Of a stretch of DNA of 64,000 bases, positions 52,045 through 61,641 are shown in pieces. Origin of the DNA: Chryseomicrobium palamuruense (GTDB taxonomy: Bacteria; Bacillota; Bacilli; Bacillales_A; Planococcaceae). How positions within the stretch are numbered: the first letter of the stretch is position 1; every line of letters begins with the position of its first letter. The notes beneath the pieces are model-generated. The model saw only the letters and a list, made by a program, of their open reading frames with translations. It did no database searches and was not told where the DNA came from. Made by a program: the position numbers and the translations under genes. The stretch is taken from NCBI RefSeq assembly GCF_042649045.1, contig NZ_JBHSEF010000016.1, positions 1 to 64,000 on the forward strand. Reading direction: 5' to 3'.

Positions 52045-54348
52045 ATGGCATTTATTGAAAATAAAATTTTAGAAATTACCGACAATGAATTACGGAAAAC
52101 GATTTCAGATGAGGTAAAAAAACTTAAAGAAAAAACGCAGTTCGGACTAGTTTTTGAACAGCATATCCCAGAAGTTGTTCCTATTTATAATTCAAAAATT
52201 ATTGTGAAATCGCTAGTAGCTTTAAAAAAAGGAAAAATTACAGATTTATATCGAGTAAAAAAAATCAATAATGATGATGTAGAATTAAGAAGTGAACAAG
52301 ATCGGTCTATAATCTCAGTTAGATTAGATGAAGTATTTGGGGTTAAAAAGTTTGGAGATCCGATATTTCCTGCATTAATTCCAATGGACTATGTTGATAA
52401 CGACTCAGATGTAACTCATACATTAATTGAAGCAGACAATTTTCATGCTCTTCAACTCCTAGAATATGTTTATCCGAATAAAATTGATTGTATCTATATA
52501 GATCCACCATATAACACTGGATCAAAGGATTGGAAGTATAATAATAACTTTGTTGATGAAAAAGATGTTTACAGACATAGCAAGTGGCTTAGTTTTATGA
52601 AAAAGAGACTTAATCTAGCAAAGCATCTATTAACTGATGATGGAGCATTAATTATAGCTATTGATGATTATGAAGTTGCACATCTTATAGTACTGTTAGA
52701 AGAGATATTCCCCGGTCATGAATGTAATGTAGTAATTGTTAATCACCATCCACAAGGTGCTGGTGGTGATAATATTTCTAGGACCCATGAATATGCGTTA
52801 TTTTTGACACCAAAGGGAAAGAAAGTGCTCAAAGGTAAAAGAGAAGAAGGGGTAGCAGAAGAGTGGTCATTAGCTCGAAGTGGTAGAGATCGCAGAAATT
52901 ACAGGTTTGGTCGTCCAAATAGCTTTTATGCTATTCATGTGGATCCTGAAACATTAGAAATCAAAGGTGTGGGGCCTAAACTAGGGAAAGATGATGAATT
53001 TTCTACAGATGATACTGAAGAGGGCTATAAGAGGATTTATCCAATAAGTAAAAAAGATAACAGTCAGAGGGTGTGGCGGTATGAACGTTCATCAATGATA
53101 AAAAAAATTGATCAAAATCTAATTAAATGTACTCCAAACTTCTCTTTGAAAGTTATAAAAAAATCTAATACAAAATATCGTCCTGTGTTTAGTAATTGGT
53201 ATGGATCTAGATATAATGCGGGTACACATGGGACAGATTTATTAGCGAAGATATTTGGAGAATCAGCTGATTTCCCTTATCCAAAAGCTTTATATACTGT
53301 ATACGATGCATTAGAAGCTGTTCTGCAAGATAAAAAAGAAGCATTTGTCTTAGATTTTTTTGCAGGAAGCGGAACTACTCTTAATGCATTAGCACTTTTA
53401 AATTCTTCTGATGGTGGAAAACGAAAAAGCATTCTAATTACTAACAATGAAGTATCTGAGGAAGAAGGAAAGTCGTTAGAAAAAAAAGGTCTATATCCTG
53501 GACATCCTGAGTGGGACAAAAATGGAATTTGTAGAGCAATAACTTTCCCTCGTAGTAAATTTATCTTAAATGGAAAAAGAGATAATGGAGATATTTTAGA
53601 GGGATTCTATTCTACAGGTAAAACTTTAGCTTTAGAAAAAACAAGAAAAGTTACTCAGCTCGGTTTTGTTGATGGTAAGACGTTAAATGGTAAATTGAAA
53701 AAGCAATTGGTTTCCTTAGTTGGAATAACTCAGACGAAAATTAAAGCTACAACGCCATTCTTTGTTGATGAAAAAAATAATAAGTGTATCTTGTTTGATG
53801 ATACTCAGGTGGATCTGTTTTTAGAGGAAATTGATGGGAAAGTCAATCTGACAAATTTTTATATTGCAACTACAAATTCATCAGCTTTCAGAGTGATAAA
53901 AGAGGCAATCCAAGAAAGCCTTGGAACCTATGTAATATTACAGGATGAAGAGATGCCCCTTTCAAAAGGCTTTAAAGAGAATCTAGCATACTTTAAATTA
54001 GATTTTCTAGATCCAAATGAAGTCGCACTAGGTAAACAATTCAATAAAATATTACCGATTTTGTGGATGATGGCTGGTGCTAAAGGTAATCCGCAAAAAT
54101 TATATAATGAAAATGAAAGAATACCGTATTTGATAAGTGAAGATGGTTCATTAGCGATACTACTACAGGAAAATAAGTTTAGGGATTTTCATTCGAAAGT
54201 AAATGAGATTAACAACATTACAATTTTTATTGTAACTAATTCTGAAGAAGCATTCTTTGAAATGAAATCGGAATTTTCAACAAATAAAGTTATGAGACTA
54301 TACCATAATTATTTAAAGAATTTTGAAATCAACAGATATTGGAGGTAA
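52045..54348 (+). CDS. mod: Type III restriction-modification methyltransferase subunit Mod
   Basis: A 767-residue N6-adenine DNA methyltransferase of beta order: catalytic motif IV DPPYNTGS near residue 152, SAM-binding motif FFAGSGTT near residue 438. The variable target-recognition region lies between. AGAAAGGAAA lies upstream of the ATG. The region is markedly AT-rich compared with the core genes, which suggests horizontal origin. It probably recognises a short asymmetric site; the specificity cannot be read off. The Res gene follows after 9 bp. Confidence 0.93.
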   Translation: MAFIENKILEITDNELRKTISDEVKKLKEKTQFGLVFEQHIPEVVPIYNSKIIVKSLVALKKGKITDLYRVKKINNDDVELRSEQDRSIISVRLDEVFGVKKFGDPIFPALIPMDYVDNDSDVTHTLIEADNFHALQLLEYVYPNKIDCIYIDPPYNTGSKDWKYNNNFVDEKDVYRHSKWLSFMKKRLNLAKHLLTDDGALIIAIDDYEVAHLIVLLEEIFPGHECNVVIVNHHPQGAGGDNISRTHEYALFLTPKGKKVLKGKREEGVAEEWSLARSGRDRRNYRFGRPNSFYAIHVDPETLEIKGVGPKLGKDDEFSTDDTEEGYKRIYPISKKDNSQRVWRYERSSMIKKIDQNLIKCTPNFSLKVIKKSNTKYRPVFSNWYGSRYNAGTHGTDLLAKIFGESADFPYPKALYTVYDALEAVLQDKKEAFVLDFFAGSGTTLNALALLNSSDGGKRKSILITNNEVSEEEGKSLEKKGLYPGHPEWDKNGICRAITFPRSKFILNGKRDNGDILEGFYSTGKTLALEKTRKVTQLGFVDGKTLNGKLKKQLVSLVGITQTKIKATTPFFVDEKNNKCILFDDTQVDLFLEEIDGKVNLTNFYIATTNSSAFRVIKEAIQESLGTYVILQDEEMPLSKGFKENLAYFKLDFLDPNEVALGKQFNKILPILWMMAGAKGNPQKLYNENERIPYLISEDGSLAILLQENKFRDFHSKVNEINNITIFIVTNSEEAFFEMKSEFSTNKVMRLYHNYLKNFEINRYWR

Positions 54349-54357
54349 ATATAACTT

Positions 54358-56880
54358 ATGAATATTGGATTGAAAAATTTCCAAGACGAGGCAACAGAAG
54401 ATTTATTAACACAACTCTCGCAAGCAAAAAGAGAGATCAAAACAAATGGTACTTCTCAGGCAGTTGTTCTCTCTTCACCTACTGGTTCCGGTAAAACAGT
54501 AATGACAACAGCGACCATGGAATCCATTCTTAATGGTACTGATTTAATACCTAGTGAAAGAGATGCGGTTTTCCTTTGGGTGTCGGATTCTCCAGAGTTA
54601 AACGAACAATCAAAGAAAAAGGTTTTAAATTTATCAGATAGATTTAGGATTAATGATGTAAATGTGATTACCAATTCATTCGATCAGGAATATTTTGATA
54701 GCGGTAAATTATATTTCATTAATACTCAAAAATTAGGTAAAGATAAGTTGCTTGGTAATAAAGGTGATCACCGTACCAATACGATTTGGGAGACTATTAA
54801 TAATACTCATGCAAAGTTAAAAGATAAATTCTATCTTATTATTGATGAAGCGCATAGAGGGACAAACAGAACAAAAGCGGATCAAACTCTTTCCGAATCA
54901 ATTGTTCAAAAGTTTTTATTGGGTGATTCACTGGTGGGTTTAGATCCTATAAGTTTGGTTCTGGGAATTTCTGCAACGCCTGATCGCTTTCGAAAGCTAA
55001 TAGCTGATACAACTGGTATTCATCGACGAATTCAAAGAGAAGTTTATATTAGCCCAACTAAAGTTAAAGATTCTGGTTTACTCAAGGATAAAATAATTAT
55101 CTGGCATCCTGATGAAGGTCTTTCATCGGATTGGTCACTTTTAGCTGAGTCTGCCAGAAAATGGAAGTTAATGAAAGAGGAATGGGATAGGTACAGTGAG
55201 ACGCAAGGAATACCTTATGTTTCCCCTGCAATGATTATTCAAGTTGAAGATAGAGACGATAGTAATATAACAAAAACGGACTTAGAGAAAGTAGTGAAAA
55301 TTCTTGAAGAAGAAGTAGGAGAATTAAACGATGATGAATTGGCTCACTGCTTTGAAGAAGATTTATCAATTCAAATATCTAATAGAAAGATTGATAAGAT
55401 TGAAGCTTCTAAAATACAAGAAGAAACACATATAAAATTTGTATTTTTTAAAATGAGTTTAACGACTGGATGGGATTGTCCTCGAGCTGAAGTTATGATG
55501 TCATTTAGAAAAGCTCATGACTATACACTTATTTCCCAACTTATAGGTCGAATGGTGAGGACTCCACTGGCTAGAGAAATTGAAGGCCAAGAGCTGCTTA
55601 ATACTGTAGCCTTATATCTACCACATTATAATTCTGACGCTACTAAGGAAATAATTACCTATTTAAAAAATGATGATGATAGCGTTGCACCAGAAATAGA
55701 AGAAGGGAGTGGTATGACACTTTTGCAACCTAATCCAATGTATGATCAGATAATAAAAGTATTAAATCAGATACCTACCTATGAAATTGAGAGCATTAGG
55801 AAAACTTCGAATGTTAGAAGACTCATGAAGCTTTCGACCTTAATGTCCACAATACATGGAAGTGAAAATGGTTTCGATGAAAACATCTTGAAAGATTCAA
55901 AAAATCTAATTATTAATACAATAAATGAGCAGAAGGAAAGGCTATTAGAAGAGGATAAACTATTTGCGGAAAGAATGGACTATTCTGATGAGATTACAGT
56001 TATTCCTGTTACTGTAGAACAGGGGGATTGGAAACAGTTAGAAGGTGAGCCTATAAAAGTTGAACTTACATCAGAAAATATTAGCGAATTATTTAATCGA
56101 TCGGGTAGAAGATTAGGGTACGGTTTACATGAGGAGTACTGGTCAAAGTTTAGTGATAGTTATGATTACGACCGAGCAAAAGTTGAACTATTCTTGACAC
56201 TTCAAGAAGAAGCAGTATTTAACAAGCTTGAAAAAGTTTGTGGAAAAAGAGTTAGTGAACTTTTTTCTACCAATCAAAACAAAATTAATAAGTTAATTAG
56301 TTCAGAAAGAGTAAAATATACCAGAATAAAAGGGCAAGCTAAAGAGCCGCAAATAAAGCAATTCGAAACACCGGCACATATTTATGTGAAAATTAGTGAA
56401 GATGCCACACCAACTGAACATCACATATTTATAGATAGTGAAGGAAACTACGCATGTGATTTCCAAAGTAACTGGGAAAAGGATACAATTTTAGAAGAGT
56501 ATTCACGCCATGATTTTGTATGTTGGTTAAGAAATTATGATAGAAAAAACTGGTCCTTAAGAATTCCATATATGGATAATGGAAAACTTAGACCAATGTT
56601 TCCTGACTTTATAGTTATAAGAAAAGTGGAAGAGGATTTTATTGTGGATATTTTAGAACCTCACAACGATAGTTTACAAGATAATTATAAAAAAGCTATA
56701 GGTTTAGCTAATTTTGCAGAGCTTCATTGGAGTAGTTTCGGAAGGATTGAATTAATTAGGAAGGATCAAAATGGACTAAAAAGATTAGATTTTACAAATG
56801 ATGCAGTGATTCAGCAGATTAAATCAGTTACAAATAATGATCATTTAAATACCATATTTGATGCTTACTCAACACAATAA
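54358..56880 (+). CDS. res: Type III restriction enzyme subunit Res (helicase-nuclease)
   Basis: An 840-residue SF2 protein: Walker A SPTGSGKTVMTTA (about residue 40), DEAH box IIDEAHRGTN (about 162), GISATPDR, and the later helicase motif SQLIGRMVRTP. The C-terminal nuclease is suggested by MFPDFIVIRK followed by VDILEPHND, a PD...DxxE variant in place of the standard PD-ExK. With Mod it forms the restriction complex. No interruption is seen, so the system looks intact. Its start follows a GGAGG at the end of mod. Confidence 0.92.
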   Translation: MNIGLKNFQDEATEDLLTQLSQAKREIKTNGTSQAVVLSSPTGSGKTVMTTATMESILNGTDLIPSERDAVFLWVSDSPELNEQSKKKVLNLSDRFRINDVNVITNSFDQEYFDSGKLYFINTQKLGKDKLLGNKGDHRTNTIWETINNTHAKLKDKFYLIIDEAHRGTNRTKADQTLSESIVQKFLLGDSLVGLDPISLVLGISATPDRFRKLIADTTGIHRRIQREVYISPTKVKDSGLLKDKIIIWHPDEGLSSDWSLLAESARKWKLMKEEWDRYSETQGIPYVSPAMIIQVEDRDDSNITKTDLEKVVKILEEEVGELNDDELAHCFEEDLSIQISNRKIDKIEASKIQEETHIKFVFFKMSLTTGWDCPRAEVMMSFRKAHDYTLISQLIGRMVRTPLAREIEGQELLNTVALYLPHYNSDATKEIITYLKNDDDSVAPEIEEGSGMTLLQPNPMYDQIIKVLNQIPTYEIESIRKTSNVRRLMKLSTLMSTIHGSENGFDENILKDSKNLIINTINEQKERLLEEDKLFAERMDYSDEITVIPVTVEQGDWKQLEGEPIKVELTSENISELFNRSGRRLGYGLHEEYWSKFSDSYDYDRAKVELFLTLQEEAVFNKLEKVCGKRVSELFSTNQNKINKLISSERVKYTRIKGQAKEPQIKQFETPAHIYVKISEDATPTEHHIFIDSEGNYACDFQSNWEKDTILEEYSRHDFVCWLRNYDRKNWSLRIPYMDNGKLRPMFPDFIVIRKVEEDFIVDILEPHNDSLQDNYKKAIGLANFAELHWSSFGRIELIRKDQNGLKRLDFTNDAVIQQIKSVTNNDHLNTIFDAYSTQ

Positions 56881-56980
56881 TTAATTTAACTGGACGTCAC
56901 CTAATTTGTTTTTTATTGTACAGCTATAGATATATTTGATGTTATTCTAATTTTACGAATTGGGGATGAACAATTAATAA

Positions 56981-57343
56981 ATGAAAACATATGTATTGTC
57001 ACTAGACAATAAAACAAATGAATTGCTTAAGCATAAAGCGAAAGAATTTGATTTTTTAGATGTTGAAGAATATCTATTGGAAATATTAAAAAATGCATAT
57101 AGAAATTGCGAATTTGAACTCTGTTTACAACATACTATAAAGAAAGTTTCTGAGTTACCAATTGGAGCTCAGTTCTCAGTTCAAGAATTGTTATTAGACT
57201 TTGTCCAAAACACTGACCTTCAAATTTTGTTTGAAATAGAGGATTACTTTAATAGATATGTTTCAAAAAATAGGACGGAATTTGTAGTGGGAACAATAAA
57301 CCAATTTAATAGTAAGGGTTTGCAAATTTTTGAACGGTTTTGA
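56981..57343 (+). CDS. Small protein with DUF1413-like domain
   Basis: A 120-residue protein. The N-terminal 45 residues look like a ribbon-helix-helix or other small DNA-binding fold (YVLSLDNKTNELLKHKAKEFDF). The part LPIGAQFSVQELLLDF resembles DUF1413, and IEDYFNRYVSKN follows. The ribosome site is weak (GGGGATG, 13 bases away). It lies 100 bp after the restriction gene and shares its AT-rich composition, so it may belong to the same cargo, but a functional link is not shown. Confidence 0.5.
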   Translation: MKTYVLSLDNKTNELLKHKAKEFDFLDVEEYLLEILKNAYRNCEFELCLQHTIKKVSELPIGAQFSVQELLLDFVQNTDLQILFEIEDYFNRYVSKNRTEFVVGTINQFNSKGLQIFERF

Positions 57344-57633
57344 TAGATTTTATAATGGGTTTTTATACTTTGTGCTAATCAGAGGTTTCTATACATCAGA
57401 TTTGTGTAATCATAAGTTTTTGAAGTAAGTCTCTCTATTTCATTGAATTAATCATAAGTATTTACATATCGTTCTAAATGATAGTTGAATATATTTATTA
57501 TTAGTTGTTAGAAAGGTAGCTTACTGTCAAATGAAATTTATAGTCTTTCCTATTTTTGTGGGTTTTTAGCTATATTTTATAACAATTTTTTTACCGTACA
57601 AGAGTAAAAATTTACACTATATATTAAATTTAC

Positions 57634-57657
57634 GACTCGCCTAGCGGGTCTTTTTTT
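57634..57657 (+). terminator. GACTCGC-type terminator ending the accessory region
   Basis: GACTCGC CTA GCGGGTC (one G-U) plus seven T. It is closely related to the hairpins attached to groEL remnants 1 and 3, yet has no groEL sequence before it. It may be the ancestral groEL terminator. The rest of 57344-57693 is AT-rich without an evident gene. Confidence 0.85.
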
Positions 57658-57693
57658 ATGGTAAACTAGTCTCGAACTAAAGGAGGCTGCAGC

Positions 57694-58461
57694 ATGAAAT
57701 TCATCTCATGGAACGTCAACGGCATCCGGGCGTGTGTCAAAAAAGGATGGCTCGATTACTTCCACGCGCAAGACGCAGATTTTTTCTGTATTCAAGAAAC
57801 GAAGATGCAACAGGGGCAGCTGGACCTCGATCTTCTGGGCTATCACCAGTACTGGAACGACGCAGAGAAAAAAGGCTATTCCGGAACAGCGATCTTCACA
57901 AAGCATGAGCCATTGTCGGTTCATTACGGCTTAGAAGACGACCCGGACGAAGCGGAAGGACGTATCATCACACTCGAATACGACAACTTTTACCTTGTGA
58001 ACACCTACATACCGAATGCAAAGCGCGACCTGTCAAGATTACCTTACCGACTTGAGTGGGAAGATCGAATGTATAGCTATCTGACCCTGCTCAACTTAAC
58101 CAAGCCTGTCATCTACACGGGTGACCTCAACGTCGCTCACCAAGAAATTGATATTCGAAATGCCAAATCAAACATCGGCAATTCTGGATTTACGTTTGAA
58201 GAGAGAGAGAAAATGACACGTCTGCTCGAAAATGGGTTCGTGGATTCGTTCCGCTATCTTTATCCGGAAGCAGAAGGGCATTATACGTGGTGGAGCTACA
58301 TGGCGAAGGTACGTGAACGCAATATCGGGTGGCGTATTGATTACTTCATTGTTTCTGAGAAACTGGCTCCATTCATTACAGAAGCTGGCATGCATCCGGA
58401 AACAATGGGCAGTGATCATTGTCCAATTTATTTAGAAATAGACAAAGAAATTTCAACCTAA
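57694..58461 (+). CDS. exoA: Exodeoxyribonuclease III (ExoA-type AP endonuclease)
   Basis: A 255-residue EEP-fold nuclease: SWNVNGIRA (Asn), FCIQETKMQ (metal Glu), TGDLNVAHQEIDI (Asp/Asn), and the catalytic His in GSDHCPIYLEI. It repairs abasic sites and has 3'-5' exonuclease activity. AAAGGAGGC is upstream of the ATG. Codon choice and base composition return to those of the core genes, marking the right edge of the accessory region. Confidence 0.95.
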   Translation: MKFISWNVNGIRACVKKGWLDYFHAQDADFFCIQETKMQQGQLDLDLLGYHQYWNDAEKKGYSGTAIFTKHEPLSVHYGLEDDPDEAEGRIITLEYDNFYLVNTYIPNAKRDLSRLPYRLEWEDRMYSYLTLLNLTKPVIYTGDLNVAHQEIDIRNAKSNIGNSGFTFEEREKMTRLLENGFVDSFRYLYPEAEGHYTWWSYMAKVRERNIGWRIDYFIVSEKLAPFITEAGMHPETMGSDHCPIYLEIDKEIST

Positions 58462-58500
58462 ATAGCGTACAATATAGAAAAACGCAGGAGGTTCTGAATC

Positions 58501-59784
58501 GTGAATCCATTAGCACAGCAACTGAACAACCAGATTCAAAACGAAAACCCGGCTATCCACGACATGTTGTCGTCGCTCGGGAAGAACTTATTCTATCCAA
58601 AAGGCATCTTGAGCCAAGGGGCTGAAGCATCTGAGAAAGCGCATAAATTCAATGCGACGATCGGAATTGCGACAGAAAATGGCGAGCCGATGCACTTTTC
58701 ACATATCCAAAAACACATCGACTACGCACCGAAAGATGTATACCCGTATGCACCTCCACAAGGAAAGCCCGCTCTTCGTGATGCGTGGCTCGAAAAATTA
58801 TACAAAGACAATCCATCCATGGTGGGCAAATCCATCGGAAAACCGATTGTCACGAATGCGTTAACGCATGGTCTATCAATTGTAGCCGATTTGTTTATGG
58901 ACGAAGGGGATGCGCTTGTTGTACCGAACCATTACTGGGGCAATTACAACACCGTTTTTGGCGTTCGCCGCGGCGGAAAGGTTGTCACGTTCCCACTTTT
59001 TGCGGAAAACACGCGATTTGATACAAACGGACTTCGCCAAGCATTAGCTGAACAGTCCGGAAAAGCTATCGTTCTATTAAACTTCCCGAACAACCCGACT
59101 GGTTACACGCCTCTGGAAGACGAAGCGATTGAAATTGTCGACGTCTTGAAAGAAGCAGCGGATAACGGGTTGAACTTAGTTGTCTTACTGGATGACGCGT
59201 ACTTCGGCTTGTTCTACGAAGACTCCATTACGGAATCCCTGTTTGGCCGTCTTGCAGGTATCCATGACCGCATTCTTCCTGTGAAAATCGACGGGGCAAC
59301 AAAAGAAAATTATGTCTGGGGTTTACGTGTAGGATTCATTACGTACGCGGCGGGCAAAGAGACGCTTGCTGCCCTTGAGCAAAAAACAAAAGGCCTCATT
59401 CGAGGGACCATTTCAAGTGGCGCGCACATCTCACAGACAATGATTCTAGAGTCGCTCAAGTCACCTGAATTTAACGTAGAGAAGCAGCAGAAGTTCGACA
59501 TCATGAAAGGCCGCGCAGTGAAAACGAAGGAGATTCTTTCCGATGCGAAGTTCGATAAGCACTGGACGTACTATCCATTCAACTCAGGATATTTTATGTG
59601 TTTGAAACTTCATAATCTAGATGCGGAAGAGCTCCGTTTACACATTCTTGAAAACTACGGAGTTGGTGTCATCTCGAACAACCAGACAGACATCCGAGTG
59701 GCATTCAGTTGCGTGGACGAAGAGGACCTTGCTGAACTGTTTGACTTGATCTATCAAGGATGCGAAGACTTAACAAACAAATAA
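58501..59784 (+). CDS. PLP-dependent aminotransferase (fold type I, class I/II)
   Basis: A 427-residue aminotransferase, GTG start after CAGGAGG. PLP motifs: NFPNNPTGYTP, the Asp/Tyr pair LLDDAYFGLFY, and the Schiff-base Lys in DGATKENYVWGLRVGF. The C-terminal Arg for substrate carboxylate is in TDIRVAFS. The opening LSSLGKNLFYPKGILSQGAEA is characteristic of a Bacillales subgroup annotated only as aminotransferase; the amino donor is unknown. It lies 39 bp after exoA and may be co-transcribed. Confidence 0.88.
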   Translation: MNPLAQQLNNQIQNENPAIHDMLSSLGKNLFYPKGILSQGAEASEKAHKFNATIGIATENGEPMHFSHIQKHIDYAPKDVYPYAPPQGKPALRDAWLEKLYKDNPSMVGKSIGKPIVTNALTHGLSIVADLFMDEGDALVVPNHYWGNYNTVFGVRRGGKVVTFPLFAENTRFDTNGLRQALAEQSGKAIVLLNFPNNPTGYTPLEDEAIEIVDVLKEAADNGLNLVVLLDDAYFGLFYEDSITESLFGRLAGIHDRILPVKIDGATKENYVWGLRVGFITYAAGKETLAALEQKTKGLIRGTISSGAHISQTMILESLKSPEFNVEKQQKFDIMKGRAVKTKEILSDAKFDKHWTYYPFNSGYFMCLKLHNLDAEELRLHILENYGVGVISNNQTDIRVAFSCVDEEDLAELFDLIYQGCEDLTNK

Positions 59785-59788
59785 ATGC

Positions 59789-59828
59789 CGAAAGCCGACG
59801 TATGGAAGAATCCACGCGTCGGCTTTTT
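59789..59828 (+). terminator. Terminator of the exoA-aminotransferase pair
   Basis: AAAGCCGACG pairs with CGTCGGCTTT, followed by a T-run, just after the aminotransferase stop. Confidence 0.9.
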
Positions 59829-59915
59829 ATGTGGGGCAGATCTTGCTAGTAAGGGCTTGGGTAGCTAGGGTTAAACTCGGTGGGAGCCGGGTGTTTCGTT
59901 TACATAATACGAATC

Positions 59916-60020
59916 GTGGCTAATAGAAAGCCAATCATGGCTAATAACTCTTCATTCATGGTCAATAAACTGCGATTCATGGCTAATAATTCGCGATTCA
60001 TGGCTAATGAGCGTCCGCTT
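59916..60020 (+). repeat. 21-bp tandem repeat, five units (locus 2)
   Basis: Five exact-length units start at 59916, 59937, 59958, 59979 and 60000, each beginning RTGGYYAAT. They match the array at 485-568. An upstream box CTAGTAAGGGCTTGGG (59846-59861) also has its counterpart at 383-398. The array is open in one frame, from a GTG at 59880 to 60125, giving units such as MANNSSF, MVNKLRF, MANNSRF and MANERPL; that frame runs into the 3' end of the convergent dipeptidase gene. Confidence 0.85.
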
Positions 60021-60050
60021 AGCCACACCACAGCCCCTACCAATCCCCAA

Positions 60051-60953
60051 TCACTCCATCACATACCGATAAAAATTCTTGTACTTCCACTTCTCCACTT
60101 GCTCGTCACTGAATCGCGCGCTTAAACGTTCTAATAGGTGAGGGAACTGTCCAGCGTGTTCCAGTCCATCCACTTTGACATTGATCCCGTCGAAATCTGA
60201 ACCGAATCCAATAATGTCTTCTCCGCCGAGAGCCACAATGTGCTCGATATGAGCAATCAACTCGTCGATTTCAGCATGGTCTTTACCTGAAATGAACCCC
60301 GGATAAAAAACGATATGTAACGGAATGCCTTTTTCAATCATCGCTCGCAATTGAGTATCCGATAAGTTCCGAGGGTGGTCACAGAGCGCGCGCGCATTCG
60401 CATGGCTCACGATAGGAAACTCGGCAAGCTCAAGTGTTTCCCAGAATCCAGCTTCCGCAATATGGGCAAGGTCCGTTAACACGCGTCGCTCGTTCAAACG
60501 CGCGACCACTTGTCTGCCAAACGTCGTCAGTCCAGCTCCGCGAGGCTCGCCGCACCCATCTGCTACCAAGTTTGCAGGGTTCCACGTCAGCCCGACGGAT
60601 AACACACCCGCGTCCAAGAAAGCATCCAGTTTCGCCAGTTCATTGCCGATACACTCGAGTCCTTCGAGCGTTAAGAAGACAGAGATTTTGCCGTCTGAAC
60701 GTTCAGCAAGCTCTGGCCAGCTGCGTACCCAGTGCACATCCGGGTGCGATAGTACGTGCTCGTGGAAAAGCTCTACTTGATGCATGGCTGCTTTATAGGC
60801 GGTTTCCGCAGAAAGCGAAGGTTCCACATAGATGGCAAAGGCCTGAGCAGTAATCCCGCCAGCCCGTAAGCGTTCAATCGATGTATCTAGTTCACCCTCA
60901 AAATTCTTCTGTAATTTATACAAGTGGTCACAGTGTAGATCAATAAGTGTCAT
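60051..60953 (-). CDS. M19 family membrane-dipeptidase-like zinc dipeptidase
   Basis: A 300-residue renal-dipeptidase-family enzyme with the family's metal motifs: DLHCDH at the start, the metal Glu in TLEGLE, VSHANARALCDHPRNL, and GFGSDFDGI near the end. These binuclear zinc enzymes hydrolyse dipeptides, often accepting a D-residue at the C-terminal position. There is no signal peptide. It overlaps the upstream C26 gene by 14 bases, so the two are coupled; the pair is suited to gamma-glutamyl or cell-wall dipeptides. Confidence 0.9.
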   Translation of the reverse strand: MTLIDLHCDHLYKLQKNFEGELDTSIERLRAGGITAQAFAIYVEPSLSAETAYKAAMHQVELFHEHVLSHPDVHWVRSWPELAERSDGKISVFLTLEGLECIGNELAKLDAFLDAGVLSVGLTWNPANLVADGCGEPRGAGLTTFGRQVVARLNERRVLTDLAHIAEAGFWETLELAEFPIVSHANARALCDHPRNLSDTQLRAMIEKGIPLHIVFYPGFISGKDHAEIDELIAHIEHIVALGGEDIIGFGSDFDGINVKVDGLEHAGQFPHLLERLSARFSDEQVEKWKYKNFYRYVME

Positions 60954-61641
60954 AATTAAGCTCCTTTGTGTGTTTTATAAATGCAGCAAATAATGTACGG
61001 GAATGGGGGCAACTCACCATCGTTTCGGGGTGCCATTGTACGCCATACCAGGGATAAACCTTGTGCTCGATTGCTTCCACAACGCCGTCAGACGCATCTG
61101 CACTAACTACCATATCGTCACCTAAACGATGGACCGCCTGATGATGAAAAGAATTCACGGCAAGCACCGAACTTCCTATCCACTTCGCTAGAAAACTGCC
61201 GGGGACGACGTTGACTTCATGATGAGCCTCGTGCCGAGGTCGTTTTGCCTTGTGTTGAAGAAACGAGCGACCTTCCATTGAATAAAGATCTTGATAAATC
61301 GTTCCACCGCTTGCAACATTCAACATCTGCATGCCTTTACAGATTCCGAGGACCGGTTTACGCAGTGACGTCAGTTTGTTCAGTAGTTCCAGTTCACGCA
61401 CGTCTCGTGCACCGTTCACTTCACCAAGGCCAGGGAGGGGGGCTTCCTCAAAATGAAAGGGGTCAATATCTCCGCCACCTGTCAGGACAAATCCGTGTAT
61501 CGTCTCAAGCAGATTTTCGTCAAAAGACCCTGGTAGATAAATCGCACAGCCACCAACTTCCTCAATCGCCCGGACGTAACCACTCGCGAGTGTGAACTGC
61601 TGGTTTTCTTCCGATCCTACAATTCCGATGAGTGGTCGCAC
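60940..61641 (-). CDS. Peptidase C26 / gamma-glutamyl-GABA hydrolase-like amidotransferase
   Basis: A 233-residue class I glutamine-amidotransferase-like protein. Nucleophile Cys in LGICKGMQML, and the His/Glu pair in YGVQWHPETM. It resembles PuuD-type gamma-glutamyl hydrolases. GTG start with GAGGAGGACGG, directly following the stop of the 31-aa frame. The likely job is release of glutamate from gamma-glutamyl compounds, with the dipeptidase acting on the same pool. The substrate is inferred. Confidence 0.85.
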   Translation of the reverse strand: MRPLIGIVGSEENQQFTLASGYVRAIEEVGGCAIYLPGSFDENLLETIHGFVLTGGGDIDPFHFEEAPLPGLGEVNGARDVRELELLNKLTSLRKPVLGICKGMQMLNVASGGTIYQDLYSMEGRSFLQHKAKRPRHEAHHEVNVVPGSFLAKWIGSSVLAVNSFHHQAVHRLGDDMVVSADASDGVVEAIEHKVYPWYGVQWHPETMVSCPHSRTLFAAFIKHTKELNYDTY

